Notes: a model not told the origin generated them from the sequence alone. 64,000 nt of DNA from Brevibacterium linens ATCC 9172 (GCF_900169165.1 NZ_FXYY01000015.1:27100-91099), one strand, 5' to 3'. Numbered from the stretch's first letter, positions 56,683-64,000 are shown. Translations and numbers: made by a program.

Positions 56683-58424
56683 ACCAGCCTTAACCTTGAT
56701 CCACCGATCCACCTGGCGGCAAGGGCCAAGACCCGATTCGAGCATGAGCGCGATGAGTGAGTAGGAGGTGTCGTCCCGGCCTCCCACCGGTCTGATTCCA
56801 CTTCGAGTTTTCAGGGGTTTCCTCCATGACCCCAGACTTCGCGCCCCAGCAAGGGCTTGACGGTCAGGTCGAGACTGTCCCAGGTGGACTCAACGTGGTC
56901 TGCCACAACCGGAGAATTCATCCGCCCAGGGCCAGGCCGTGGGCAGATGCAGGATCAGTTTCCTGGCTCGGTGAGCAACCCGGGCGGGGACCTGGATGAT
57001 CCTGGTCCGCAGTGTTTGCGCCCGAGCCTTGCCCATCCTGCCCCCGATCAGTCCGGCGGTTGTCCGCAACAGATTATGGGTGATCGCCGCGGTCGCCAGC
57101 CACGCGGCATTGGCGGTGAACACCCCCGACGGCATGTGCGCCAGGGCACCGTTTTTGAGCTCCGCATTGACCTGTTCGATGATCGCGTGTTTCCGGTGCA
57201 CCTGATCAGCAAGAACAGTGCCGAAACGATCCTTGTCCAGGGTGGTGAAGAACGCATGATACCGGAACAGGTCGAACAGCGGATCCTGCCCGGCAGCACG
57301 CTTCTTCTCGCTCAGTTCCGGGACTCGGCGCACGATCAAACGCCCCGACACCTGCAGTGATTTCTTCTTCGAGGTGAACGCGGTGAAGGGGATTTCAGCG
57401 ACTTCAGCCTTGCTGATCCAGATCCCGGAGTCTTCGTCGTAGATCGCATCGGGGTACTCGATTCCAGTCCACGCATCGTCAGCAATAGAAGAGATCGCTG
57501 CTTTCACTTTCTTGTCCATACGCACCGTGACCGACACATCGGCCCCGGCAGCCCGGCCGGCTTTGGCCACCGTCGACGAGTAGTACGCGGAATCAGCGCG
57601 CAGAAGAACAGGAGCCCCTGCTGAGTTGATTCGGGTGGTGGCGGCCAGAGCGTCGGAGACGAACTTGTCAGCACCCCGAGCTGAGGATGTCGAGCCTTTC
57701 CGCAGACGCTGACCAACGATGACCTGGCCGGATTCGCTGGTCGAGGCGGTGGCCAGGAGAGCATTGAGGCCACGGCTGCCCTGGTAGCCGAATCCGGCTC
57801 CTTGTTTCCTGGCGGAGTGAACGTCGATGACGGTGTCATCGATGTCGACGAACACTATCGATGACTGTCCGGACTCTGTGCCGATGGGCAGGAGCGGAGT
57901 GTGCTGGTTGAGATTAGCCAGGAGCCGGGTGCTGATGGCGTCGAGCTGTCTGACGTGACCGAAGGCGAACGAGCGCAGGAACGACCCCAGAGTGGAGGGG
58001 GCGTAGACGCGGTCGAAGAGATGTTTCATGCCGCCGTGGCGCAGCATGTTCATGTCATCGATCGAGTCAGCACCGGCGGCCATTCCCGCGATGAGGGTGG
58101 CCAGTTTCGCGCCCGGGTTCGCACCTTTGTCGGCCCCGGTGGTGGTCACGGTCAGACGCTCGTTGGCGAGATCGAACAGGCCTGCATTCTGGGCTAGTCG
58201 CATGATCGGGACGAGCCCAGTGGCAGCGGTGAGGTTGGCGTCGTCGAAGGAGTAGGACACGGCGGCGGGTGTGTGATTGAATAGCACCTCGGAGGTGCCC
58301 CTTTCTGGGTGGGAAATGTTGACGTTAGACATCACCATTTTCCCAGTCCAGGAGGGGTATTTCCATTTCACACGCGGTATCGCACCGTTACCCGCGCGTC
58401 GGTGGATCAAGGCTTAAGGCTGGT
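56683..58424. mobile_element. IS1380-family insertion sequence
   Basis: Terminal inverted repeats of 23/24 bp are visible: accagccttaaccttgatcc... from 56683 to 56705, and its complement at 58401-58424 with one extra base. The element is 1,742 bp and contains one transposase gene. The flanking bases (tgact on the left, tggag on the right) do not form a target duplication, which suggests a rearrangement after insertion. It separates the gene at 55683 and the XRE gene at 58449 from their original 5' regions. Confidence 0.85.
56890..58338 (-). CDS. IS1380 family transposase
   Basis: A 482-residue DDE transposase of the IS1380 family. Catalytic regions are SSIVFVDIDDTVIDVHSARK (first Asp), VLLRADSAYYSSTVAKAG (second Asp) and HAIIEQVNAELKNGALAHMP (Glu). 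I start at ATG 58338 (GGGAAA just upstream); an extension to 58410 would run into the terminal repeat. It is full-length and probably active. Confidence 0.93.
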   Translation of the reverse strand: MVMSNVNISHPERGTSEVLFNHTPAAVSYSFDDANLTAATGLVPIMRLAQNAGLFDLANERLTVTTTGADKGANPGAKLATLIAGMAAGADSIDDMNMLRHGGMKHLFDRVYAPSTLGSFLRSFAFGHVRQLDAISTRLLANLNQHTPLLPIGTESGQSSIVFVDIDDTVIDVHSARKQGAGFGYQGSRGLNALLATASTSESGQVIVGQRLRKGSTSSARGADKFVSDALAATTRINSAGAPVLLRADSAYYSSTVAKAGRAAGADVSVTVRMDKKVKAAISSIADDAWTGIEYPDAIYDEDSGIWISKAEVAEIPFTAFTSKKKSLQVSGRLIVRRVPELSEKKRAAGQDPLFDLFRYHAFFTTLDKDRFGTVLADQVHRKHAIIEQVNAELKNGALAHMPSGVFTANAAWLATAAITHNLLRTTAGLIGGRMGKARAQTLRTRIIQVPARVAHRARKLILHLPTAWPWADEFSGCGRPR

Positions 58425-58448
58425 TGGAGGGGAGAAACGCTTAAAACG

Positions 58449-58643
58449 GTGCTCGGATCACAAGTGCGCGATCTGCGCCTCGCGCGTCAGCTGTCGCAGG
58501 AAGGTCTCGCCGAGCAGCTCGGAGTGTCGACTCGATACCTCGCCGGCATCGAACGCGGAGAGCGCAACCTCACCTTGGACTCGGTCGAGGCCCTTGCTGA
58601 GCAGCTAGGCGTTGAGGCTCGAGCGTTACTCATTCGTCCGTGA
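58449..58643 (+). CDS. XRE-family regulator, 5' end damaged by the IS1380 insertion
   Basis: A 64-residue HTH_3 domain from GTG 58449: VRDLRLARQLSQEGLAEQLG and STRYLAGIERGERNLTLDSV. It is a close relative of the XRE protein at 46131. Alignment with that protein shows similarity reaching about five codons upstream of the GTG, to within 20 bp of the IS end. The native start codon was therefore probably removed by the IS. The HTH is intact. It lies upstream of the Pycsar operon and may once have controlled it. Confidence 0.75.
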   Translation: MLGSQVRDLRLARQLSQEGLAEQLGVSTRYLAGIERGERNLTLDSVEALAEQLGVEARALLIRP

Positions 58644-59087
58644 ACCCTGTGCGTGAGAGTCGCAATCGCAACGGCTCGGTGGACCCTCGGGACGTGACCG
58701 TCCAGGCTCAGCGTTGAGGGGGTTGGGAGTAGCGCTGTCTCGCTCCTTGCAGACGAGGCGGCCTCGCGCGGAAAGAACTCGACGTCCGGCTGCCGAGAGA
58801 GGGAGCAGTACGACGGGAACGCCACTCGCGAGAAAGCACCTTGCTCCGCTACAGGAGACAACGTCGATCGCCGGCAGAGGCAACCGCTCGTTGGGCGGCG
58901 ATGGTGGACCGATCAGGCAGGATGAAGCGCGGGAGATGCTGGCATGGAGCTTCCGTATCGAGCGCTCAAGGCGAGTGTCGGTCAACTGGCATGTGAGAAT
59001 CAGAAATGTTGGCTACGGGCGCGGCATTGAGTCCGGTTTCGGACAGTCTCGTATTACGCGGGATGAAATTTGAGAGGACTCGTGGTC

Positions 59088-59318
59088 ATGGCTTTGTGGC
59101 GTCACCAGGACAAAGCGGTGAAAACTCTGGATCGCTATCTTCGGCGGGCCGACTCTCGCACCGGTGCGGCGCTCATCACAAGGCCTACGGGGACGGGCAA
59201 GTCTGCGGTGATTGCGTCTCGTTTCGCTCGCGGATCGCAGCTCGCGCCCCCATCGTCAGCGCGCGCGGCACTACTCCGATTACTGCGAGTCGACTTCGAT
59301 GTCCGAGGCCCCTGCTAA
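59088..59318 (+). pseudogene. N-terminal fragment of a superfamily 2 helicase
   Basis: About 76 codons read MALWRHQDKAVKTLDRYL and LITRPTGTGKSAVIASRF, the Q/HQ motif and Walker A of an SF2 (DEAD/DEAH) helicase like those of restriction and other defence systems. The frame ends at 59318, before the DExH box. No continuation is found in the following bases, where the cyclase operon starts. The gap 58644-59087 upstream contains no recognisable gene. Confidence 0.6.
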
Positions 59319-59348
59319 GCTGGCGCTCCAACCCGTGAGGAGTGCTCG

Positions 59349-60047
59349 TTGTACCCGACTATAGAAACGTCCGTAGGCGACATCTTCGCTGCCGCGTGGA
59401 ACATCTCAAATGGCACCGTCGTTCCAAAGACCGAAGACGTGGTGATGAAGAATGGAGGCCGGCTCGTTGATGCGACCTATCTCTACGCAGATCTCGCCGG
59501 TTCAACCAAGCTCGCGCACACTCTGAAGAAAGAGGCATCGGCTACAATCATTCGCGCTTACATCAACTCGGCATCGCGGATCCTTCGACACTGCGGCGGT
59601 AATATTCGCAGCTTTGATGGGGATCGAGTTATGGCGATCTTTATGGGCTCGGACAAGAACGTAAAGGCCGTGAGAGCCGCGCTTGGCATCAACTGGGCGG
59701 TGTATCACGTGATACAACCGGCGATCGAGGCCAAATGGACAGACGTGTCTCAGAGCTACACAATCAATCACGGTGTCGGCATCGATACAGGCGAAGCGCT
59801 CATCGTTCGTGGTGGTGTTCGAGACAACAATGACCTGATCTCAATTGGTGACGCGCCCAACGATGCAGCTCGATTGAGCGAACATCGCACATGGAACACA
59901 AACATCACGAAACCCGTCTACGACGATCTTGACGAAAGCACTCGTCTCCTCGCGGACGGCAGGAATTTTTGGACGTCGTCTAACGGAATTGCCGCACTGG
60001 GAAACTACACAACGCTTTACCATTCTGACGCGTCGTGGGAGATCTGA
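59349..60047 (+). CDS. pycC: Class III nucleotide cyclase, first Pycsar-type cyclase
   Basis: A 232-residue stand-alone class III cyclase. The two metal-binding aspartates are present: D48 in YLYADLAGST and D92 in RSFDGDRVMAIF. GVGIDTGEALIVRGGVR and IGDAPNDAARLSEHR match the core of Pycsar pyrimidine cyclases, which make cCMP or cUMP on phage infection. TTG start with GAGGAG 9 nt upstream. There are no sensor or membrane domains. It overlaps the next cyclase gene (TGATG). The nucleotide made cannot be decided from sequence. Confidence 0.85.
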   Translation: MYPTIETSVGDIFAAAWNISNGTVVPKTEDVVMKNGGRLVDATYLYADLAGSTKLAHTLKKEASATIIRAYINSASRILRHCGGNIRSFDGDRVMAIFMGSDKNVKAVRAALGINWAVYHVIQPAIEAKWTDVSQSYTINHGVGIDTGEALIVRGGVRDNNDLISIGDAPNDAARLSEHRTWNTNITKPVYDDLDESTRLLADGRNFWTSSNGIAALGNYTTLYHSDASWEI

Positions 60048-60787
60048 TGGCGAAGACTGACACAGATATCGAGAATCAGATTTCCACGATCCTCAATGAG
60101 GAATGGAACATTCGAGAAAGCAACGAAGTCCCATCCACCGACTCGGTTACCCATAAGAATGGCGCGGTCAAGATTGATGCCGCGTTTCTATACGCGGATC
60201 TAGCGGAATCTACGGGCCTGCAGAAGGGCTACAAGAACACCTTTGCCGCCAAAGCGATCCGCATGTACCTCGGTGGAGCTTCAGAGATCATTCGCCACTA
60301 TGGCGGGCACATCAAGAGCTTTGACGGAGACCGTGTGATGGGGGTCTTCGCAGGCAACCGGAAACGCAACAATGCCGTGCTCGCTGCGTTCGCTATCAAT
60401 TGGATGGTCCAGCGGGTCATTGCTCCTCAAGTCAAGGCTCGCCATGACGCAAACGGAACTAGCGTGTGGGTGCCGCGGCATGGGATCGGCATCGATAGCG
60501 GTGAGACATTCGTTGCGCGCGCAGGTGTTCGCAACAAGGCGAACGAACACAATCACAACGACCTTGTTTTCGTCGGACAGGCTCCAAATGTTGCAGCCAA
60601 GTTGAGCGCAATCAGAGAGTCCGCCTCGATAATCGTTACCAAGAACGTCTATGGCTACCTCGACGCAGCGCAGAAGAAGAAGTTGGCGTCCGACGATAAC
60701 CCTTGGCGCGGCCCTTTCGGGACAACGGTTGGTCCGTACAAGATCGACCTCTTCAAGACGAGCTACTGGCGTTCGCTAGACGCTTGA
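60047..60787 (+). CDS. pycC: Class III nucleotide cyclase, second Pycsar-type cyclase
   Basis: A 246-residue paralogue of the preceding protein, with both metal aspartates (D51 in FLYADLAEST, D95 in KSFDGDRVMGVF) and GIGIDSGETFVARAGVR and VGQAPNVAAKLSAIRE. Start at ATG 60047, which overlaps the upstream stop and has GGGAG just before. It carries a loop NKANEHNHND absent from the first cyclase. Both enzymes look complete, so this is not simple decay. The pair could act as separate enzymes or a heterodimer. Confidence 0.85.
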   Translation: MAKTDTDIENQISTILNEEWNIRESNEVPSTDSVTHKNGAVKIDAAFLYADLAESTGLQKGYKNTFAAKAIRMYLGGASEIIRHYGGHIKSFDGDRVMGVFAGNRKRNNAVLAAFAINWMVQRVIAPQVKARHDANGTSVWVPRHGIGIDSGETFVARAGVRNKANEHNHNDLVFVGQAPNVAAKLSAIRESASIIVTKNVYGYLDAAQKKKLASDDNPWRGPFGTTVGPYKIDLFKTSYWRSLDA

Positions 60788-61341
60788 GGATTTGGACTAA
60801 TCACGTGCGAAGAAAGAGCGACCCGGTAAGTGCACCGGACAACTCGAAAGCGATTGACGCTGCGTGGCGCATACACGCTGCTCAAGTCGACTGGACGGGA
60901 AAAGTCGATGCCAAGGCGGCTTTTGCCTTCGCGATAGAGTCAGCAGCTCTTGCGACAGTCATTGGGCTGTCTGCAACCGGGCGCATGTTCTCAGAGTTCG
61001 GGAACTGTTTCCTCTCAACGCTGTACTACGCCGGACTGTTCGGACTTCTCGTGTCGATCGCCTTTGCCGCATTGGTTGTGTTCCCTCGACTAAGGGGAAG
61101 GCACACGAAGGCGGAGTCAGCGAACAACTTCATCTATTTCGGCCACGCACGCCATTGGGACGCTTCTGTGCTGAAGACTGCACTGGCCGAGGTGGACCTT
61201 CTCGATCAGCTGAGTCGACAGATCGTCGTGATGGCAACTATCGCGTGGACGAAGCACAGGCGCGTGCAGTGGTCAGTGGGCTCAGCAGTCGCTGCGGCTG
61301 TTCTATTAGTAATCTGCGGGATCCTCGTCAGAATCCACTAA
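60784..61341 (+). CDS. pycTM: Pycsar effector PycTM-like membrane protein
   Basis: A 185-residue protein (TTG start overlapping the cyclase stop as TTGA; GTG 60805 is an alternative). After AWRIHAAQVDWTGKVDAKAA come two helices (about 46-65 and 81-101), the motif NFIYFGHARHW, and a C-terminal helix (about 163-182). DWTGKVDAKAA and YFGHA fit the Pycsar effector family PycTM (formerly DUF5706), which on binding cyclic pyrimidine nucleotides damages the inner membrane and aborts infection. Operon position supports this. Confidence 0.82.
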   Translation: MRIWTNHVRRKSDPVSAPDNSKAIDAAWRIHAAQVDWTGKVDAKAAFAFAIESAALATVIGLSATGRMFSEFGNCFLSTLYYAGLFGLLVSIAFAALVVFPRLRGRHTKAESANNFIYFGHARHWDASVLKTALAEVDLLDQLSRQIVVMATIAWTKHRRVQWSVGSAVAAAVLLVICGILVRIH

Positions 61342-61492
61342 ACGGTCACGGCATGTACGAACTTTCTGTGCATTTATCAGTTCTAAACGGGCCTTTTGCG
61401 TCCTAAAGCGAGGCGATCAATTCGGGGCTGCTGCACGGTTAGGTGACACCTGATCTGGCTAGCCCGAAGGGCTGGCCTGGAACGACGTCATC

Positions 61493-61573
61493 ATGCCTAA
61501 GTCCTATCCGCGAGAGTTCCGTGATGACGTGGTGCGCGTCGTGCGCAACCGTGAGCCCGGTGTGACGCGTAGT
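61493..61573 (+). pseudogene. Remnant of an IS3-type transposase orfA
   Basis: ATG 61493 begins MPKSYPREFRDDVVRVVRNR, a typical orfA start of IS3-family elements, and similarity ends at about 61573, where unrelated sequence begins. Upstream bases from about 61442 may be the IS end. The 150 bp between the Pycsar operon and this remnant hold nothing else. Confidence 0.6.
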
Positions 61574-62081
61574 GAAGCCGTGGAGTTGCGGCAAGCACAT
61601 CAAAGGATTCGACTGCAGGCGGCATGGCCGCAATGTGTTCGAGGATGCCATTGACACCATTCGGGAGTGGTTCGGGAGCAGCTCGAGGGCTCGACGTTGG
61701 CTCGATCGTCTGTCCGGGGTACAGCTGGACGGGATTCACGTCTTCGATCCACTTAGCGGTCCCTTCGACACCCCATTCGATGATCGCGATGGCATCGGCC
61801 TCCACGTTCCACACCTCGTTCAGACGCTGACGATCGGGCCAGTCGTAGAGCACGCGCTGGCCGTCGTACAGGCCGCCGGTGTGTCCGCGCCATGCATAAT
61901 GATGCACCCGAGGGTGCGAGATCAGTCGGCTGATGCACGTGCTCTCGACAGCACGCCGCGGGGTCACGATGACCACCGGGCCACCGTCCTGCGCCAGCAA
62001 CCAGTTCACAGCGCGCAGGTTTTGTGCTTCGCGCGAATCGTCCTCGCCAAGTCGCGATACCGCGGTGGGAACGTCACCCAT
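61574..62081 (-). pseudogene. Gene fragment truncated at both ends by insertion sequences
   Basis: On the minus strand an open frame reads LRAVNWLLAQDGGPVVIVTP, HYAWRGHTGGLYDGQRVLYD and RLNEVWNVEADAIAIIEWGV, coding-like but of no family I recognise. Its 5' end coincides with the first base of the IS3 element (62081) and its 3' part runs into the IS3 remnant near 61573. Both ends of the original gene are therefore missing. Confidence 0.55.
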
Positions 62082-62134
62082 GAACCGCCCCAGGTTTGAT
62101 GCCGCTGCTGTTTAAGTTCGGAAGGATGGACAGC

Positions 62135-62445
62135 ATGCCGAAGAAGATCGATCCCCAGCTGCGCGCGAGGTGCGTGCGGCTCGTGCGGGACCACGCCCAG
62201 GAGTACCCCACCTTGACCGCGGCGACGGCCGCGGTCGCTCGCCAGGAAGGTGTCTCACGTGAGTCCGTGCGGCGCTGGCTGGCGCAGGCCGAGGTCGACG
62301 ACGGGACCCGGCCCGGCGTCACGAGAGAGGAGTCCGTCGAGGTGAAGCGGCTGAAGGCGGAGGTCAAGCGGCTGCGTGAGGACAACGAGATCCTGCGCCG
62401 GCCTCGATTTTCTTCGCGGGGGAGCTCGACCCCCGCAACCGCTGA
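62135..62445 (+). CDS. IS3 transposase OrfA, frameshifted near its end
   Basis: OrfA begins MPKKIDPQLRARCVRLVRDH, with the HTH in TAATAAVARQEGVSRESVRR and a leucine-zipper-like stretch VKRLKAEVKRLREDNEILRR. GGAAGG lies 9 nt before ATG 62135. The standard IS3 orfA end (SIFFAGELDPRNR, stop at 62443-62445) is present but in a different frame: one base appears to be missing around 62396-62403. As it stands the frame runs on to 62845 and cannot slip into orfB by the normal -1 shift. Confidence 0.75.
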
Positions 62446-63422
62446 TCCTCGCGTTCATCGACGAGATGAGGGCCGAGGGCTACGCAGTCGAGTCGATCCT
62501 CTGCGTCCTGCGCCAGCAGGGCTTGGGGATCGCTGCACGGACCTACCGGGCCTGGAAGAGGCCGGCCCGCATCGCTGCCAGGACGGTCACAGACGCGCTG
62601 GTCGAGGACAAGATCCGCGACCTGGCCTGGAGGTTCAACGAGGCCACCGGGCGGATGCAGATGACGCCGGAGGGCCTGTACGGGCGGCGGAAGTGGGTTG
62701 CCCTGCTCCGCCGCCAAGACGGCCTCGCCGCCACCTCCCGCGGAGCAGTGGACCGGGCCATGCGCACCCTCGGCCTCGAGGGTGTTCGCCGGGCGAAGAA
62801 GCTGCGCACCACCATCCCCGACCCCGACGGGAAACGTGCCGGTGACCTGCTGAACCGCGACTTCACCGCGTCCGCGCCGAACCTGGTGTGGGTCACAGAT
62901 TTCACGTACGTGAGGACCTGGGCGGGCTTCGTCTACGTCGCGTTCGTCCTGGACGTGTTCGCCCAGCGGATCGTGGGCTGGCACGCCAGCTCCAGCATGC
63001 GCACCGACCTGGTCATGACCCCATTACGGATAGCTCTGTGGCAGCGCGACCGCGACGGAAACCCCGTCTCACCTGGCGATTTAATCCACCACAGCGATGC
63101 CGGGTCCCAGTACACATCTATCCGATACACCGAGCATCTCGACCTCGAGGGCATCGCGCCGTCGATCGGTACCGTCGGCGACGCTTACGATAACGCGCTC
63201 ATGGAGACCGTGAACGGCCTGTTCAAGACCGAGTGCATCCGCACCACCGTCTTCCATCCTGGACCCTTCAGGACGCTCTCGGACGTCGAGTACGCGACGG
63301 CCGGCTGGGTCGACTGGTACAACAATCGGCGCCTCCACGGCTCCCTCGGGATGCTCACCCCGATAGAGTTCGAGACGCTCCACTACGAGGCCCTCAACCG
63401 AGAGCCCGAACCCGCAAAGTAG
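62376..63422 (+). CDS. IS3 transposase OrfB (DDE integrase domain)
   Basis: A 348-residue OrfB in the open frame from 62376; normally it is made as an OrfA-OrfB fusion by -1 frameshifting. The catalytic triad is visible: Asp in VWVTDFTYVRTWAG, Asp in LIHHSDAGSQYTSIRYTEHL, Glu in YDNALMETVNGLFKTE. The C-terminus WVDWYNNRRLHGSLGMLTP is typical of the family. OrfB is intact, but the lesion in orfA may make this copy inactive. Confidence 0.9.
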   Translation: MRTTRSCAGLDFLRGGARPPQPLILAFIDEMRAEGYAVESILCVLRQQGLGIAARTYRAWKRPARIAARTVTDALVEDKIRDLAWRFNEATGRMQMTPEGLYGRRKWVALLRRQDGLAATSRGAVDRAMRTLGLEGVRRAKKLRTTIPDPDGKRAGDLLNRDFTASAPNLVWVTDFTYVRTWAGFVYVAFVLDVFAQRIVGWHASSSMRTDLVMTPLRIALWQRDRDGNPVSPGDLIHHSDAGSQYTSIRYTEHLDLEGIAPSIGTVGDAYDNALMETVNGLFKTECIRTTVFHPGPFRTLSDVEYATAGWVDWYNNRRLHGSLGMLTPIEFETLHYEALNREPEPAK

Positions 63423-63497
63423 CGGCAGAGAACCCGGGGCGGTTCAGTTTCACGATTCGGCCGAATGAGGTCAGTGCGTGACGTCAGCACTGTCCGA

Positions 63498-63527
63498 AAT
63501 GTGGTCGAATTTAGATTTAATGTCTAG
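63498..63527 (+). other. Attachment site S4 (right end of segment C)
   Basis: 63498-63527 encodes NVVEFRFNV plus stop with a fourth codon set (gaa ttt aga ttt aat gtc tag). The preceding bases gcactgtccgaaatgtggt resemble those before S2. The gap 63447-63920 around it has no supported gene; ccaggggtttt at about 63541 resembles the S3 terminator, and gttccgctttaccatc at about 63586 may be another degenerate core. Confidence 0.7.
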
Positions 63528-63920
63528 TTAGGGCCTCTGACCAGGGGTTTTATCTTCTCGGCCTCCGGTTGGGTTCGATGGACAGGTTCCGCTTTACCAT
63601 CAGGTGCTAAGCGTTTGTCCCGCTGACCTGGGACTTTGATCGGTCTCTGCGGAGCTCTCGCAGAGGCCGATTCTCGTTGTCGCGTTGCGGTAGCGTCTCT
63701 GGCGAGTGGCTTCGGCTGGGCAGTTCTGCGGCGGGTTCAAGTTGTTCGACCCGCGATCTCGCGGAAGGTGCGCTGACTCAAAAATCTGTCTGACTCATAA
63801 GTCGGTTATCCAACAACGCTTTGGTTCACTGGGGCAGGTCTCGATCCGCTAGAGTGCGAGTGATTTCGTCCCGCTAGTGTCCTGCGCCGTAAATTCGTGT
63901 AAGAAGTTGTAGAATGGAGT

Positions 63921-64000
63921 ATGCCTCGCACCGGTCGTCCGAAAGCTGAACTGATCCTCACCGATGAAGAACACCAGACGTTGACTCGCTGGTCCCGTCG
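63921..64000 (+). CDS. IS630-type transposase, 3' partial
   Basis: The frame from ATG 63921 begins MPRTGRPKAELILTDEEHQT and continues LTRWSRR to the right edge. This start (GRPK...L.LT..E...L..W.R) is typical of IS630-family transposases with their N-terminal HTH. The catalytic part lies outside the window. The IS left end is probably close to 63878 (tagtgtcctgcgccgtaaat). Confidence 0.7.
   Translation, partial: MPRTGRPKAELILTDEEHQTLTRWSR

Larger units (their letters stand above)
62081..63446. mobile_element. IS3-family insertion sequence
   Basis: 1,366 bp bounded by imperfect inverted repeats: tgaaccgccccaggtttgat at 62081 and its partner ending ...cccggggcggttca at 63446, with gccgc/gcggc further inside. 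It encodes orfA and orfB in the usual overlapping arrangement. The 3-bp flanks (cca and gtt) do not match, so no target duplication is seen. Confidence 0.85.
55367..63515. mobile_element. Segment C: IS-ridden island with a Pycsar operon
   Basis: An 8.1-kb stretch bounded by S3 and S4. It contains an IS1380 element, an IS3 element, an IS3 remnant, a zinc-ribbon/IS5-domain gene, an XRE gene, a helicase fragment, a three-gene Pycsar-like operon and a broken gene. No integrase of its own is present. Confidence 0.6.

Noticed and set aside
56678..58430. Target-site duplication of the IS1380 element
   Set aside because: The 4-5 bp on each side differ (tgact versus tggag), so no duplication can be claimed.
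58626..59073. Overlapping frames on both strands between the XRE gene and the helicase fragment
   Set aside because: Neither strand gives a recognisable protein or a ribosome site; I treat the stretch as non-coding or decayed.
42401..63527. Integrated prophage
   Set aside because: No capsid, portal, terminase, tail or lysis genes were found; the replication and mobilisation genes point to plasmid-like elements.

Overview
The window is high-GC DNA from an actinobacterium. Mycothiol conjugate amidase, a WhiB regulator, a PdtaS-type histidine kinase, the 1,626-residue NAD-glutamate dehydrogenase and class II FBPase (GlpX) as the only FBPase seen all fit this. The order comF-hpf-secA-(Rv3235-like) followed by pdtaS-whiB, and greA-DUF4307-mca-small membrane protein-hemolysin III-Z-prenyl synthase followed by phoH2-fum-glpX-DUF4245-xseB-xseA-ispH-ychF, matches two blocks of the Mycobacterium tuberculosis core chromosome as I remember it. 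I think of Brevibacterium or a close Micrococcales relative, but the genus is an inference.

Positions 1-42,400 are ordinary core chromosome. They hold protein export and ribosome hibernation (secA, hpf), a CpaB/CpaE-like pair without other pilus genes, glutamate catabolism, a cytosolic sensor kinase next to a WhiB protein, two carbonic anhydrases, an ECF42-type sigma factor with its YCII partner, a biotin-dependent carboxylase alpha subunit with Maf, a mycothiol detoxification block, and a block of central metabolism, isoprenoid and DNA repair genes. Genes are often separated by unusually long, perfect palindromes that look like (mostly bidirectional) terminators. Several genes have a TAnnnT box 6-8 nt before the start codon, which suggests leaderless transcripts.

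From the 3' end of ychF (42,400) to at least 63,527 the sequence is accessory. The last codons of ychF are a recombination site. A sequence encoding the conserved YchF C-terminus (NVVEFRFNV, then stop) recurs with different codons at 51,613, 55,349 and 63,498. I read this as three mobile segments stacked at one ychF attachment site. Segment A (about 9.2 kb) carries a large serine recombinase, ArdA, small genes, an XRE regulator, a lipoprotein, a MobV relaxase with a structured oriT-like region, a Rep protein combining a Rep_2 (HUH) nuclease with a superfamily 3 helicase, and an Xis-like protein: an integrative and mobilisable element. Segment B (about 3.7 kb) carries only two DUF262 genes, the second with a DUF1524 nuclease domain (GmrSD-like defence). 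Segment C (about 8.1 kb) has been hit by several IS elements (IS1380, IS3, remnants). It carries a zinc-ribbon/IS5-domain protein, a truncated XRE gene, a helicase fragment and a three-gene operon of two class III nucleotide cyclases plus a membrane effector, which I interpret as a two-cyclase Pycsar anti-phage system. An IS630-type transposase begins at the right edge.

The most interesting content is the repeated ychF attachment site with its defence cargo and the two-cyclase Pycsar operon.
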